From an uncultured bacterium (GTDB lineage: Bacteria > Bacillota > Clostridia > Lachnospirales > Lachnospiraceae), in the NCBI GenBank assembly GCA_947643145.1, contig CANRVD010000023.1, forward strand, positions 1 to 40,485: 40,485 nucleotides of DNA, read 5' to 3'. The notes under the pieces were generated by a model, which was not told the DNA's origin, made no database searches, and saw only the letters and a program-made list of their open reading frames with translations. The translations under genes and the position numbers were made by a program. Below, piece after piece: positions 17,329 to 24,307 of this stretch; within the stretch, counting starts at the first letter, position 1, and each line of letters starts with the position of its first letter.

Positions 17329-17363
17329 GGGGAGCGAGAACCAAAATCGCTCCCTCGTTTTTT
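17329..17363 (+). terminator. Rho-independent terminator after flgE
   Basis: GGGAGCGA (17330-17337) pairs perfectly with TCGCTCCC (17347-17354) around a 9-nt loop, and a T-run follows at 17358-17363. This is the clearest terminator in the flagellar region. It lies inside the operon, between hook and motor genes, so it may give partial termination and lower downstream transcription. Confidence 0.8.
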
Positions 17364-17427
17364 GGCTTGCAGGAAAGTTCATGATATATGCAAATGCGAA
17401 AAAAGTTGGCTTTGTGCTTTTCTTAGG

Positions 17428-17537
17428 TTTGATTTAGTTCCGTTTAGCATGGTTTTTTCATGCATTAGCGGAACTTCAAACCTTTTTGATTTAGTTCCGT
17501 TTAGCATGGTTTTTTCATGCATTAGCGGAACTTCAAA
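17428..17537 (+). repeat. Perfect tandem duplication of a 53-nt hairpin unit
   Basis: Two identical 53-nt copies lie at 17428-17480 and 17485-17537 (period 57). Each copy folds on itself in three steps. TTTGA pairs with TCAAA, AGTTCCG with CGGAACT, and GCATG with CATGC around a GTTTTTT loop. In copy 1 the AGTTCCG arm is 17436-17442 and its partner is 17469-17475. The translated repeat appears as a duplicated peptide in one frame, but that open frame is not a gene. Exact identity implies recent duplication or strong constraint. It lies between the post-flgE terminator and flbD. Confidence 0.9.
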
Positions 17538-17561
17538 TATTGGGGAAGTGGGTGAGAAAGT

Positions 17562-17762
17562 TTGATTGATGTTACGAAATTAAATGGAAAAGAAGTTACG
17601 ATAAACTGTGAATTAATCGAAATCGTCGAAGAAACGCCGGATACGGTCATTACTTTGACAACCGGAAAAAAAATAATTGTAAAAGAAAGTAGACAGATGA
17701 TAAAAAATCTAGTAAAATTATATAGGAAAGAATGTTATTCTGTGACAATAGCAGATAACTAA
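17562..17762 (+). CDS. flbD: FlbD-family flagellar protein
   Basis: This encodes a 66-aa FlbD/SwrD-type protein. The start is MIDVTKLNGKEVTINCELIE and the middle is VEETPDTVITLTTGKKIIVK, both typical of the family (family pattern IxxTRLNG... TPDTxITL... GKxxxVxE). The start codon is TTG 17562, about 5-10 nt after GGTGAGAAAG; no ATG fits. SwrD/FlbD increases motor power in B. subtilis, probably acting with the MotAB stator. Here it is directly before motA. The structured element that follows starts 3 nt after its stop. Confidence 0.9.
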   Translation: MIDVTKLNGKEVTINCELIEIVEETPDTVITLTTGKKIIVKESRQMIKNLVKLYRKECYSVTIADN

Positions 17763-17764
17763 AA

Positions 17765-17938
17765 TGTTATTGTTCACTCTGTGTCAAGTAACAAACGTAT
17801 TGCATATGCAATACGTCGTGTTTCCTGTATTTATGTACCCATTTTGCAAAAAACAGCAAAATGGCGTCATAAAACTCGTACTTTTGACATAAATTATGCC
17901 AAAAGTCTTCGGATTTGGCCAAAGTGTGAATAATAACA
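17765..17938 (+). other. Structured intergenic element flbD-motA (closing stem plus three hairpins)
   Basis: TGTTATTGTTCAC (17765-17777) pairs with GTGAATAATAACA (17926-17938): 13 pairs with one G.T. Inside are three hairpins. A perfect 22-nt palindrome spans 17795-17816. CCATTTTGC (17839-17847) pairs with GCAAAATGG (17856-17864). ACTTTTG (17880-17886) pairs with CAAAAGT (17900-17906). The whole would form a four-way, cloverleaf-like RNA. It begins 3 nt after the flbD stop and ends before the motA ribosome site. Its ends match the GTTACTRTTC/GAAYARTAAC family. Confidence 0.6.
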
Positions 17939-17965
17939 CTAAAATTACATAAGGTGGTGTAGATT

Positions 17966-18778
17966 GTGGATATTACAACATTAATCGGTTTGATTGGCGG
18001 TGCGGCGGTTATTTTCTTCGGTATCGTCAGTGGTGACGGCGGTATGTCGGCTTTAGGAAACTTCCCGGATGCTCCTTCTTTCATCATTACATTGGGTGGT
18101 GTTTTCATCTGTATGTTGATGCAGGCAAAGGGAATTCCGCAATATTTGGCGTGTCTTAAGTCAATTGGGCTTGCATTTAAGGTTCAGACGACACAGGAGG
18201 CACAGGTTATTTCAGATATTGTAAAGCTTTCCAATGTAGCACGTAAGGAAGGTCTGTTAGCTTTGGAAGAGATGGCAAATAATCTGGAAGATGAGTTCCT
18301 GAAAAAAGGTATTATGCTGATTGTCGATGGTACAGACCCCGAGCTGGTACGAAACATTATGGAGACAGAATTAGCATCTGTTGATACCCGTCATAATGAA
18401 AAGATTGGTTTTTGGGCGAACATGGCCGGAATGGGTCCTGCATGGGGTATGATTGGTACGCTGATTGGTCTTGTTAATATGTTGTATAACATGGAGGATA
18501 TGTCTAAGATTGGTCCAAACATGGCGGTAGCGCTCCTTACAACTCTTTATGGTTCTGTACTTGCAAACTGGATTTGTGTGCCTATTTCCTTTAAGTTAAG
18601 GATGTTTAATGACATGGAGATTACGATTAAGGAAATTATGGTGGAAGGCCTTTTATCCATTCAGGCCGGTGAGAACCCACGAGTAATTGAGGAGAAGTTA
18701 AAGTCTTTCCTGGCACCGGGAGACAGAGAAGGTGTTGGACAGGACCAGAATGGTGCTACTGAAGGTGGTGAAGCATAA
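17966..18778 (+). CDS. motA: Flagellar stator protein MotA
   Basis: This encodes a 270-aa proton- or sodium-channel subunit of the stator. Four membrane helices are visible: about residues 3-21, 35-50, the segment after NEKIGFWANMAGMGPAWGMI (about 148-175), and the segment around MAVALLTTLYGSVLANWICV. The two functional prolines are about Pro158 (in MGPAWG) and Pro206 (in CVPISF). The large cytoplasmic loop contains charged residues that meet FliG. Translation starts at GTG 17966, 7 nt after AAGGTGGTG. The stop overlaps motB by one base (TAATG), so the pair is coupled. Ion specificity cannot be told from sequence alone. Confidence 0.96.
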   Translation: MDITTLIGLIGGAAVIFFGIVSGDGGMSALGNFPDAPSFIITLGGVFICMLMQAKGIPQYLACLKSIGLAFKVQTTQEAQVISDIVKLSNVARKEGLLALEEMANNLEDEFLKKGIMLIVDGTDPELVRNIMETELASVDTRHNEKIGFWANMAGMGPAWGMIGTLIGLVNMLYNMEDMSKIGPNMAVALLTTLYGSVLANWICVPISFKLRMFNDMEITIKEIMVEGLLSIQAGENPRVIEEKLKSFLAPGDREGVGQDQNGATEGGEA

Positions 18779-19581
18779 TGGCAAAGAAAAAAGAGAAAGA
18801 GGAAATTAAAACAGATGGTTGGAAAGATACCTTTTCCGACTTAATGAATCTTCTGCTTTGCTTTTTCGTTTTACTTTTTTCTATGTCAAATATCAATGAG
18901 GTTAAATATGCGGAATTGGTTGCTTCTATGTCAAACAGCTTCAGCATATTTGATGGCGGGGCGCAGGCAATCGGTGAAGGAAAGCTGGTTTCCAGCGGTG
19001 CCAGCCAGTTAAATAATCTTGATGAATATTATTCTGATATGGGTAAGGCTGCGGAATCAGAATCGGAAGACGACCCAATGGTAGAATATGAAAAAGAAAA
19101 GCAGGAACAGAAAAGAAAAGAAGTGGAAGAAATGTACAGTGAGGTAGTGGAAAAGACAGAAGTAGCCCGCATGGAAGATTCTGTAGATGTTACAATAGAT
19201 GATAATTATAATTACGTGATGATATCGTTAAGCGGCGGCGTGTTGTTCCAGTCTGGAAGTGCTGAGATACAGTCTGGAGCAAAGCAGATTCTTAACAGGG
19301 TGGCAAGTATTTTGAAGTCCTATACGGATAGGCGCATTAAGATTGAAGGTCATACCGATAATGTTCCAATAAGTAATGCAGCATATAATAGTAATTTATG
19401 GCTTTCCACTGCAAGAGCAACAAAGGTGCTGGAGCATTTGGTGGAAAAGAACAACTTGAACCCAAAACTTATGGAAGCCTCAGGAAGAGGGGAACTTGAC
19501 CCGATTGCCAGCAATAATACGGCTGAAGGAAGGTCAAAGAACCGAAGAGTAGAAATTAAAATCTATAGTGATTCGGAGTAA
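18778..19581 (+). CDS. motB: Flagellar stator protein MotB
   Basis: This encodes a 267-aa stator subunit. A single membrane helix at about residues 22-40 (SDLMNLLLCFFVLLFSMSN) starts beside the ion-binding aspartate Asp21. A linker rich in Glu/Lys at about 90-130 is followed by the OmpA/MotB peptidoglycan-binding domain with IEGHTDNVPISN and the RSKNRRVEI end. ATG 18778 overlaps the motA stop. After it comes a 200-nt gap with several hairpins. Confidence 0.96.
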   Translation: MAKKKEKEEIKTDGWKDTFSDLMNLLLCFFVLLFSMSNINEVKYAELVASMSNSFSIFDGGAQAIGEGKLVSSGASQLNNLDEYYSDMGKAAESESEDDPMVEYEKEKQEQKRKEVEEMYSEVVEKTEVARMEDSVDVTIDDNYNYVMISLSGGVLFQSGSAEIQSGAKQILNRVASILKSYTDRRIKIEGHTDNVPISNAAYNSNLWLSTARATKVLEHLVEKNNLNPKLMEASGRGELDPIASNNTAEGRSKNRRVEIKIYSDSE

Positions 19582-19621
19582 AAAGTGTACCGGCTTCGTT
19601 GCTGCACTAGCAAAAAAAGCC

Positions 19622-19743
19622 AAGAATTAAAGTTCTTCGTATTACGAATCCGGGGGATTCTATCAGTTAAGAAAGCGCACCGCCTGCGCTGGTGTGTCAG
19701 CAAAAGCCATAAAAGGATTTGTGGGATGACCACCACATTTGGC
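19622..19743 (+). other. motB-fliL spacer: cluster of stem-loops
   Basis: Several inverted repeats lie in a 203-nt gap. AAGAA (19622-19626) pairs with TTCTT (19633-19637). GAATCC (19646-19651) pairs with GGATTC (19655-19660). AGCGC (19674-19678) pairs with GCGCT (19686-19690). GCCA (19706-19709) encloses TGTGG (19720-19724), which pairs with CCACA (19733-19737), and closes with TGGC (19740-19743). GTGTCAGCAAAAGC (19694-19707) resembles the word at 4077 and 8182. No T-run or good promoter was seen. Confidence 0.45.
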
Positions 19744-19784
19744 GTAGTTTTCAATAAAAAATAATCAATGGAAAGGTGAGAATG

Positions 19785-20303
19785 ATGAAAAAAAATATTT
19801 TTAGCGTATTGATTACTGCATTGACGGTGATTAATGTTGTTTTAACTGCGGTTATGTTCTTTGTAATGCTGCCAACATTTCAGAAAACAAACAATCTGAT
19901 TACACAGGTGGCTTCTGTATTAAATCTGGAGCTGAATGGGGATGATGAGGCAGATCCGGATTCTAATTATACGATTAAAGATATGCAGTCCATTCCGGTT
20001 GCTTTTGAGGAAGATGAAACCTATAACCTGCAGTCAGGTACCGATGGAAAAGCTCATTACGCTATGTTATCCGGTTATGTTATTTATCTGAATAACAAAT
20101 CAGAAGATTTTGATGACATTAATGAACTGCTGACAGCGGATCAGTCACAGATTACCGGTATTGTCAGAAATGTAATCCAGAGTCACACCTCAGAAAATGG
20201 TGCACAGGATGTTATTGAGAAAGAATGTTTGGAAAAAATAGAAGCTTTATTGGATTCTAAGGTTGTAGTGCAGATTAATTTAAATGGTTATGTGAGACAG
20301 TAA
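19785..20303 (+). CDS. fliL: FliL-like flagellar basal body-associated protein
   Basis: This encodes a protein of about 172 aa with an N-terminal membrane helix at roughly residues 2-27 (NIFSVLITALTVINVVLTAVMFFV). The extracellular domain ends in VIEKECLEKIEALLDSKVVVQINLNGYVRQ, consistent with FliL. FliL forms a ring around the stator and supports motor output. ATG 19785 (or 19782) follows GAAAGGTGAG; a GTG at 19776 lies within that ribosome site and is unlikely. Conservation of FliL is weak, so the call leans on position between motB and fliM and on the topology. Confidence 0.85.
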   Translation: MKKNIFSVLITALTVINVVLTAVMFFVMLPTFQKTNNLITQVASVLNLELNGDDEADPDSNYTIKDMQSIPVAFEEDETYNLQSGTDGKAHYAMLSGYVIYLNNKSEDFDDINELLTADQSQITGIVRNVIQSHTSENGAQDVIEKECLEKIEALLDSKVVVQINLNGYVRQ

Positions 20304-20335
20304 AACTATTTTGGTGTAAAAAACTCTTTAAATTA

Positions 20336-20363
20336 TTATGGAAATATGTTATCATAGTATAAT
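20336..20363 (+). promoter_or_regulatory. Weak candidate internal promoter before fliM
   Basis: A perfect TATAAT (20358-20363) lies in an AT-rich stretch before fliM. The best -35 with 16-nt spacing is TTATGG (20336-20341), a poor match. If used, transcripts would start near 20370 and cover fliM onward. No sigma-28 pattern was seen. Confidence 0.3.
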
Positions 20364-20431
20364 GAAAAAACTGAATTGCCTTTCGTGATGGGATTATCAT
20401 GGCGAAAAAATTCAGGTGTGAGGTGAAAATT

Positions 20432-21409
20432 ATGGGAGATACCTTATCTCAAGCTGAGATAGATAATCTGCTCAATGCATTAAGTTCGGGTGAATTAAAT
20501 CCGGACGAGCTGGATGAAAATCAAGAAAAATCCGTTAAAGGTTATAATTTTGCAAGACCATCAAAGTTTTCAAGGGATCATCTAAGAACTTTAGAAATTA
20601 TTTTTGAAAATTATGGCCGACTATTATCTACGAATTTGCCGGCTTACCTGCGGAAACAGGTAACGGTTGAGGTTATGAATGCCGAGGCAAATACATATTC
20701 TGAATTTTCTAATGCATTATCAAATCCGGTGTTGTTAGGAGTAGTAAATTTTGCTCCACTGGAAAGTAATGTGATTGTCGAATTAGCTGCAAATCTTGGT
20801 TTTACAATTGTAGACCGTATGCTTGGTGGCTTTGGTAATCCTTTAGATAAAAGCAGGGATTTTACGGAAATAGAATTGGTGATTTTGGAGCGTATTTTAG
20901 AAATATGTACAAATTTGCTGATTGAGCCGTGGGAGAATGTGGTTGCTATTTCTCCTAGACTGGAGCGAATTGAGACGAATTCGCAGTTTGCCCAGTTTAT
21001 TTCGCCGACTGAGATGACAGCTATCATTACCATGAATATTAAGGTTGGTGATATTGAAGGGTTGATGAACTTCTGTATTCCGTATTCCTGTGTGGAATCC
21101 GTAATTGACAGGCTGAATACAAAGTACTGGTATGCGGCGATGAAAGAGGATGCTTCCGGCAAATATCAGGAAACGATTCAGGGGGTTCTTGACCATGCTT
21201 TGATTCCGGTACGGGCAATGCTGGGAAGAAGTTCAATCTCTGTAAATGATTTTGCTAATTTACAGTTGGGAGATATTATAAAGTTAGATACGAAGGTAGA
21301 TGATGAACTGGATGTATATGTAGGAAATATTAAGAAGTTTACTGCGTTACCGGGTGCTACTTCAAAGTCTTATGCAGTCAGAGTCACTTCGATTATAAGG
21401 GAGGAGTAA
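20432..21409 (+). CDS. fliM: Flagellar motor switch protein FliM
   Basis: This encodes a 325-aa C-ring protein. The N-terminal CheY-binding peptide is clear (LSQAEIDNLLNALSSGEL). The middle domain carries the FliG-binding GG-type segment (DRMLGGFGNPL), and the C-terminal SpoA/FliN-type domain begins around DFANLQLGDIIKLDTKVDDE. ATG 20432 is preferred because GTGAGGTG lies 6-12 nt upstream and the product starts MGDTLSQAEID. The longer ATG 20399 has no ribosome site. Its CheY-binding peptide implies a CheY encoded elsewhere, since none lies nearby. Confidence 0.96.
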   Translation: MGDTLSQAEIDNLLNALSSGELNPDELDENQEKSVKGYNFARPSKFSRDHLRTLEIIFENYGRLLSTNLPAYLRKQVTVEVMNAEANTYSEFSNALSNPVLLGVVNFAPLESNVIVELAANLGFTIVDRMLGGFGNPLDKSRDFTEIELVILERILEICTNLLIEPWENVVAISPRLERIETNSQFAQFISPTEMTAIITMNIKVGDIEGLMNFCIPYSCVESVIDRLNTKYWYAAMKEDASGKYQETIQGVLDHALIPVRAMLGRSSISVNDFANLQLGDIIKLDTKVDDELDVYVGNIKKFTALPGATSKSYAVRVTSIIREE

Positions 21410-21416
21410 TAGGATT

Positions 21417-22556
21417 ATGGATGGAATGTTATCTCAGGAAGAAATTGATGCATTAACTGGCGGAGATTCTTCCTCTAACAGTGCGGCAACGGAAAGTCTA
21501 AGCGATGCAGAGAGAGATGCGGTAGGCGAGATTGCGAACATTAACATGGGAACAGCTGCGACGACATTATCTACACTGTTAAATAATAAAGTTACAATTA
21601 CTACACCGAGAGTGTCGTATGTAACAGTTAACGAACTGTCACAGCAGTATGACAGACCGTGTGTCTTTATTCATATTTCTTATATTGAAGGTATTGATGG
21701 AAATAATATCCTGATTTTGAAGGAAGATGATGTTAAGATTATCACCGATTTGATGATGGGTGGTGATGGTACAAACACTGATGGAGAGCTTTCGGACTTG
21801 CATTTAAGTGCGATTAGTGAGGCGATGAACCAGATGATGGGTTCTGCTGCAACCTCTTTGTCGTCTATGCTGGAAAAGAAAGTGGATATCAGTCCGCCTT
21901 CAGCAAGTCTTATTGATTTGAATGATACCATAGAAGATTCTGAAATTTCCACATTTTTAAATAATGTAGTTGTTCAGGTTGCTTTTGATATGAAGATTGG
22001 CGATTTGATTGACAGTCAGATTATGCAGTTGTATCCATTTGATTTTGCCAGAGAGTTATTTGAGAGATTTATGGGAAGCAGCAATAAGAAAGCTGCTGAG
22101 GCAGAAGCTGTACCTGCTGCAGAACCAGTGCCTGCTGCGCAGCCGCAGATGGCTCCTCAGGCAGGAGCGCCACAGATGGCAATGGCACCGCAAATGGCTC
22201 CTCAGATGATGGATCCTAATATGATGCAGATGCAGCAGCCATATATGATGCCGGGAGCTAATGTCAATGTACAGCCGGCACAGTTCCAGCAGTTTAATGC
22301 AGGAATCAGTCCATTGTTGCAGCAGGAGAATATTGACTTGATTTTGGATGTACCTTTGGAAGTTACGGTTGAGCTGGGCCGCTCCAATAAATCCATTAAG
22401 GAAATTCTTGATTTTGCGCCAGGAACGATTATTGAGTTAAATAAGCTTGCAGGAGAACCGGTAGACGTTTTAGTCAATGGTAAGTATGTTGCAAGAGGAG
22501 AAGTTGTAGTTATTGAAGAAAATTTTGGTATTCGTTTAGTGGAAATTACAAAATAA
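21417..22556 (+). CDS. fliY: Flagellar switch phosphatase FliY (CheC-like plus FliN domain)
   Basis: This encodes a 379-aa fusion of a CheC-type phosphatase domain and a C-terminal FliN domain. It begins MDGMLSQEEIDALTGG, a FliM-like CheY-binding peptide. Two phosphatase motifs of the D/S-x3-E-x2-N type are visible: Asp34/Glu38/Asn41 and Ser131/Glu135/Asn138. A linker of about 60 residues (about 222-285) is very rich in Ala, Pro, Gln and Met. The C-terminal FliN part reads IDLILDVPLEVTVELGRSNK then IKEILDFAPGTIIELNKLAG. FliY removes phosphate from CheY-P at the switch. The cheY that usually follows is missing. Confidence 0.95.
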   Translation: MDGMLSQEEIDALTGGDSSSNSAATESLSDAERDAVGEIANINMGTAATTLSTLLNNKVTITTPRVSYVTVNELSQQYDRPCVFIHISYIEGIDGNNILILKEDDVKIITDLMMGGDGTNTDGELSDLHLSAISEAMNQMMGSAATSLSSMLEKKVDISPPSASLIDLNDTIEDSEISTFLNNVVVQVAFDMKIGDLIDSQIMQLYPFDFARELFERFMGSSNKKAAEAEAVPAAEPVPAAQPQMAPQAGAPQMAMAPQMAPQMMDPNMMQMQQPYMMPGANVNVQPAQFQQFNAGISPLLQQENIDLILDVPLEVTVELGRSNKSIKEILDFAPGTIIELNKLAGEPVDVLVNGKYVARGEVVVIEENFGIRLVEITK

Positions 22557-22578
22557 GTAAAACGCTGGAGGTGTAGTT

Positions 22579-22956
22579 ATGCTTTTGATTTTATCTGAGT
22601 TTTCTACGCTTGCCAGCGCTTTTAAATTAATTTTACTTCTGGTTGTATTTTTTATATTGTTATATGCGGCACATTTGTTTACAAAATGGTATGCAAAATC
22701 AAATTTTGTCAATGCGAAATCTTCCAATATTTCTATTATTGAATCGCAGCAGGTTTCCCCGGGAAAAAGTATTGTTATTGCAAAAGTAGGAGAGAAGTAT
22801 GTTTCTTTTCTTATGATGAAAGAAAATGCGGTATTCTTAACGGAGTTAGAGAAAGAAGAAATTACCTTTTCGCCTCCGAAGGAACAGAATATATCTTTTT
22901 CAGAAGCATTGAAAAAAGTAGCAAATGCGAAGAAGAAAAATAATGGAAATATTTAG
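22579..22956 (+). CDS. fliO: Flagellar biosynthetic protein FliO/FliZ
   Basis: This encodes a 125-aa protein. A single membrane helix lies at about residues 10-33 (LASAFKLILLLVVFFILLYAAHLF). A cytoplasmic domain follows with the FliO pattern ISIIESQQVSPGKSIVIAKV, then GEKYVSFLMM. FliO helps FliP form the export gate. The gene sits between fliY and fliP. The ribosome site GGAGGTG is good. In B. subtilis a cheY gene separates fliY from this gene (there called fliZ), but here the gap is 22 nt. Confidence 0.9.
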   Translation: MLLILSEFSTLASAFKLILLLVVFFILLYAAHLFTKWYAKSNFVNAKSSNISIIESQQVSPGKSIVIAKVGEKYVSFLMMKENAVFLTELEKEEITFSPPKEQNISFSEALKKVANAKKKNNGNI

Positions 22957-22976
22957 AAAAGGAGTAGTATTTTACC

Positions 22977-23810
22977 ATGTTAAATAACATAAGAAAGAGT
23001 AAGAAAAAGTCAGTGATTCGTTTTTGTGTCACAATGTTTATATTCTGTTTTATCTTCTTTGCAGGAAGCCCTGCGGTTGCAAGGGCTACTGGAACAGGTT
23101 CCAATGAGAGCAGCTCCAATCTTCAAAATGAAGACGGGTTTCATTTGAATATTACTTCGAATGCAGGAAGCACGGAACTGGAATCTACTTTACAGATTCT
23201 GATTCTTTTAACTGTTTTGTCTCTTGCTCCGTCTATTCTGATTATGGTAACGTCCTTTACCCGTATTATTGTGGTTTTTCATTTTGTAAGGACGGCGCTT
23301 GGAACGCAGACGACACCACCCAATCAGGTTTTGGTAGGTTTGGCGCTTTTTATTACTCTGGCGATTATGTCTCCGGTCATGACGCAGGTAAATGATGATG
23401 CCGTTCAGCCCTTTATGAGCGGACGGATGAATCAGGAGGAAGCAATTGAAAAAGGGCTTGCCCCGATTCGGCAGTTTATGCTAAAGCAGACAAGAGATAA
23501 AGACTTAAAACTTTTTATGGATATTAACGGACAAAAGTCTGAGAATATTGAAAGCTATGATGATATTCCGATTACTACGATTGTTCCGGCTTTTATTATC
23601 AGTGAGCTGCGTATTGCATTTATTATCGGATTTGTTTTATATCTGCCGTTTATTGTTATGGATATGGTAGTTGCTTCTACCCTGATGTCTATGGGTATGA
23701 TGATGCTGCCGCCGACTACGATTTCCCTGCCGTTTAAAATACTACTGTTTATTTTAGCAGACGGCTGGAACCTTGTAATCGGAGAATTAGTTCGGTCTTT
23801 TACCGGATAA
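22977..23810 (+). CDS. fliP: Flagellar export gate protein FliP
   Basis: This encodes a 277-aa gate subunit. A cleavable signal peptide is likely, with basic residues at 5-15 and a hydrophobic core at about 17-32 (CVTMFIFCFIFFAGSPAVARA). The mature part has four membrane helices with family motifs ILIMVTSFTRIIVVFHFVRT, then QTTPPNQVLVGLALFITLAI, and later TTIVPAFIISELRIAF and MVVASTLMSMGMMMLPPTTI. The ribosome site AAAAGGAG precedes ATG 22977. FliP with FliQ and FliR builds the helical export channel. The 145-nt gap to fliQ is structured. Confidence 0.96.
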   Translation: MLNNIRKSKKKSVIRFCVTMFIFCFIFFAGSPAVARATGTGSNESSSNLQNEDGFHLNITSNAGSTELESTLQILILLTVLSLAPSILIMVTSFTRIIVVFHFVRTALGTQTTPPNQVLVGLALFITLAIMSPVMTQVNDDAVQPFMSGRMNQEEAIEKGLAPIRQFMLKQTRDKDLKLFMDINGQKSENIESYDDIPITTIVPAFIISELRIAFIIGFVLYLPFIVMDMVVASTLMSMGMMMLPPTTISLPFKILLFILADGWNLVIGELVRSFTG

Positions 23811-23939
23811 TATATGCTGGTATAACTTATAGAACGTTTTCTGGTATCATCCAATCTGATTACTTTACATAAAGGTATGGTTAATTAAGTTGGATGATAC
23901 TGGTAACAGGAAGCTGTTTAAAATGAGTGATGCCATATA
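23811..23939 (+). other. fliP-fliQ spacer with long-stem element
   Basis: TATATG (23811-23816) begins on the base after the fliP stop and can pair with CATATA (23934-23939). Inside, GTATCATCCAA (23844-23854) pairs perfectly with TTGGATGATAC (23890-23900), an 11-bp stem with a 35-nt loop. AACAG-GAAG-CTGTT (23905-23918) makes a small hairpin next to it. The overall closing-stem plan resembles the other structured gaps, but the ends do not carry the GTTAC motif. Confidence 0.45.
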
Positions 23940-23955
23940 GAAATGGGGATTTGAT

Positions 23956-24225
23956 ATGAATGTTGGTTTTGTTGTAGATCTTTCACGTGAGGTGATTTGG
24001 ACACTTGTAGAGGTTGCTTCTCCTCTGTTAATTATTTCACTTATTATTGGTCTGATTATCAGTGTTTTTCAGACAATTACTTCCATTCAGGAACAGACAC
24101 TGACTTTCGTGCCAAAGTTCCTTGCCATCATGCTGGTATTGGTTTTATGTGGGGCATGGATGCTAAATACAGTGTCAGATTTGTTTATCAGTCTGATGGA
24201 ACAGATTCCGGACTTGGTGAAATAA
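23956..24225 (+). CDS. fliQ: Flagellar export gate protein FliQ
   Basis: This encodes an 89-aa protein with two membrane helices: about residues 15-38 (LVEVASPLLIISLIIGLIIS) and 53-75 (FLAIMLVLVLCGAWMLNTVS). Between them is the conserved turn VFQTITSIQEQTLTFVPK. Length and pattern match FliQ exactly. The start is ATG 23956 with a modest GGGGAT ribosome site. The element that follows begins on the base after the stop codon. Confidence 0.95.
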   Translation: MNVGFVVDLSREVIWTLVEVASPLLIISLIIGLIISVFQTITSIQEQTLTFVPKFLAIMLVLVLCGAWMLNTVSDLFISLMEQIPDLVK

Positions 24226-24279
24226 GTACTATTTACAGCTGGTTTTATGCATGGGTTTAGGATAGCTGTAAATAGTAAC
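24226..24279 (+). other. fliQ-fliR stem-loop, 13-bp perfect stem, GTTAC-family ends
   Basis: ACTATTTACAGCT (24228-24240) pairs perfectly with AGCTGTAAATAGT (24264-24276) around a 23-nt loop. It opens with GTACTATTTA on the base after the fliQ stop and ends in AAATAGTAAC (24270-24279). Those ends are shared with the larger element at 39360-39605. There is no T-run, so it is not a standard terminator. Confidence 0.6.
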
Positions 24280-24307
24280 AGAATGATGCATTTAGGGAGT
24301 GAGACAG

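Noticed and set aside
17428-17537. CRISPR-like direct repeat
   Set aside because: Only two copies, a 4-nt spacer, and strong internal pairing; no cas genes nearby.
17317-17565. Open frame with two identical 19-residue peptide repeats
   Set aside because: It only reads through the terminator and the duplicated hairpin; it has no ribosome site and the repeated peptide is the translation of the repeat.
17884-17912. TTGACA before motA as a promoter
   Set aside because: No -10-like sequence at 16-19 nt, and it lies inside a hairpin arm.
20399-20431. Longer N-terminus for FliM
   Set aside because: No ribosome site; the CheY-binding peptide normally starts the protein, as it does from 20432.
20644-21162. 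Antisense open frame (172 codons) within fliM, and other minus-strand frames across the window
   Set aside because: All lie opposite well-conserved genes, have no recognisable domains or ribosome sites, and are mirror products of the coding strand.
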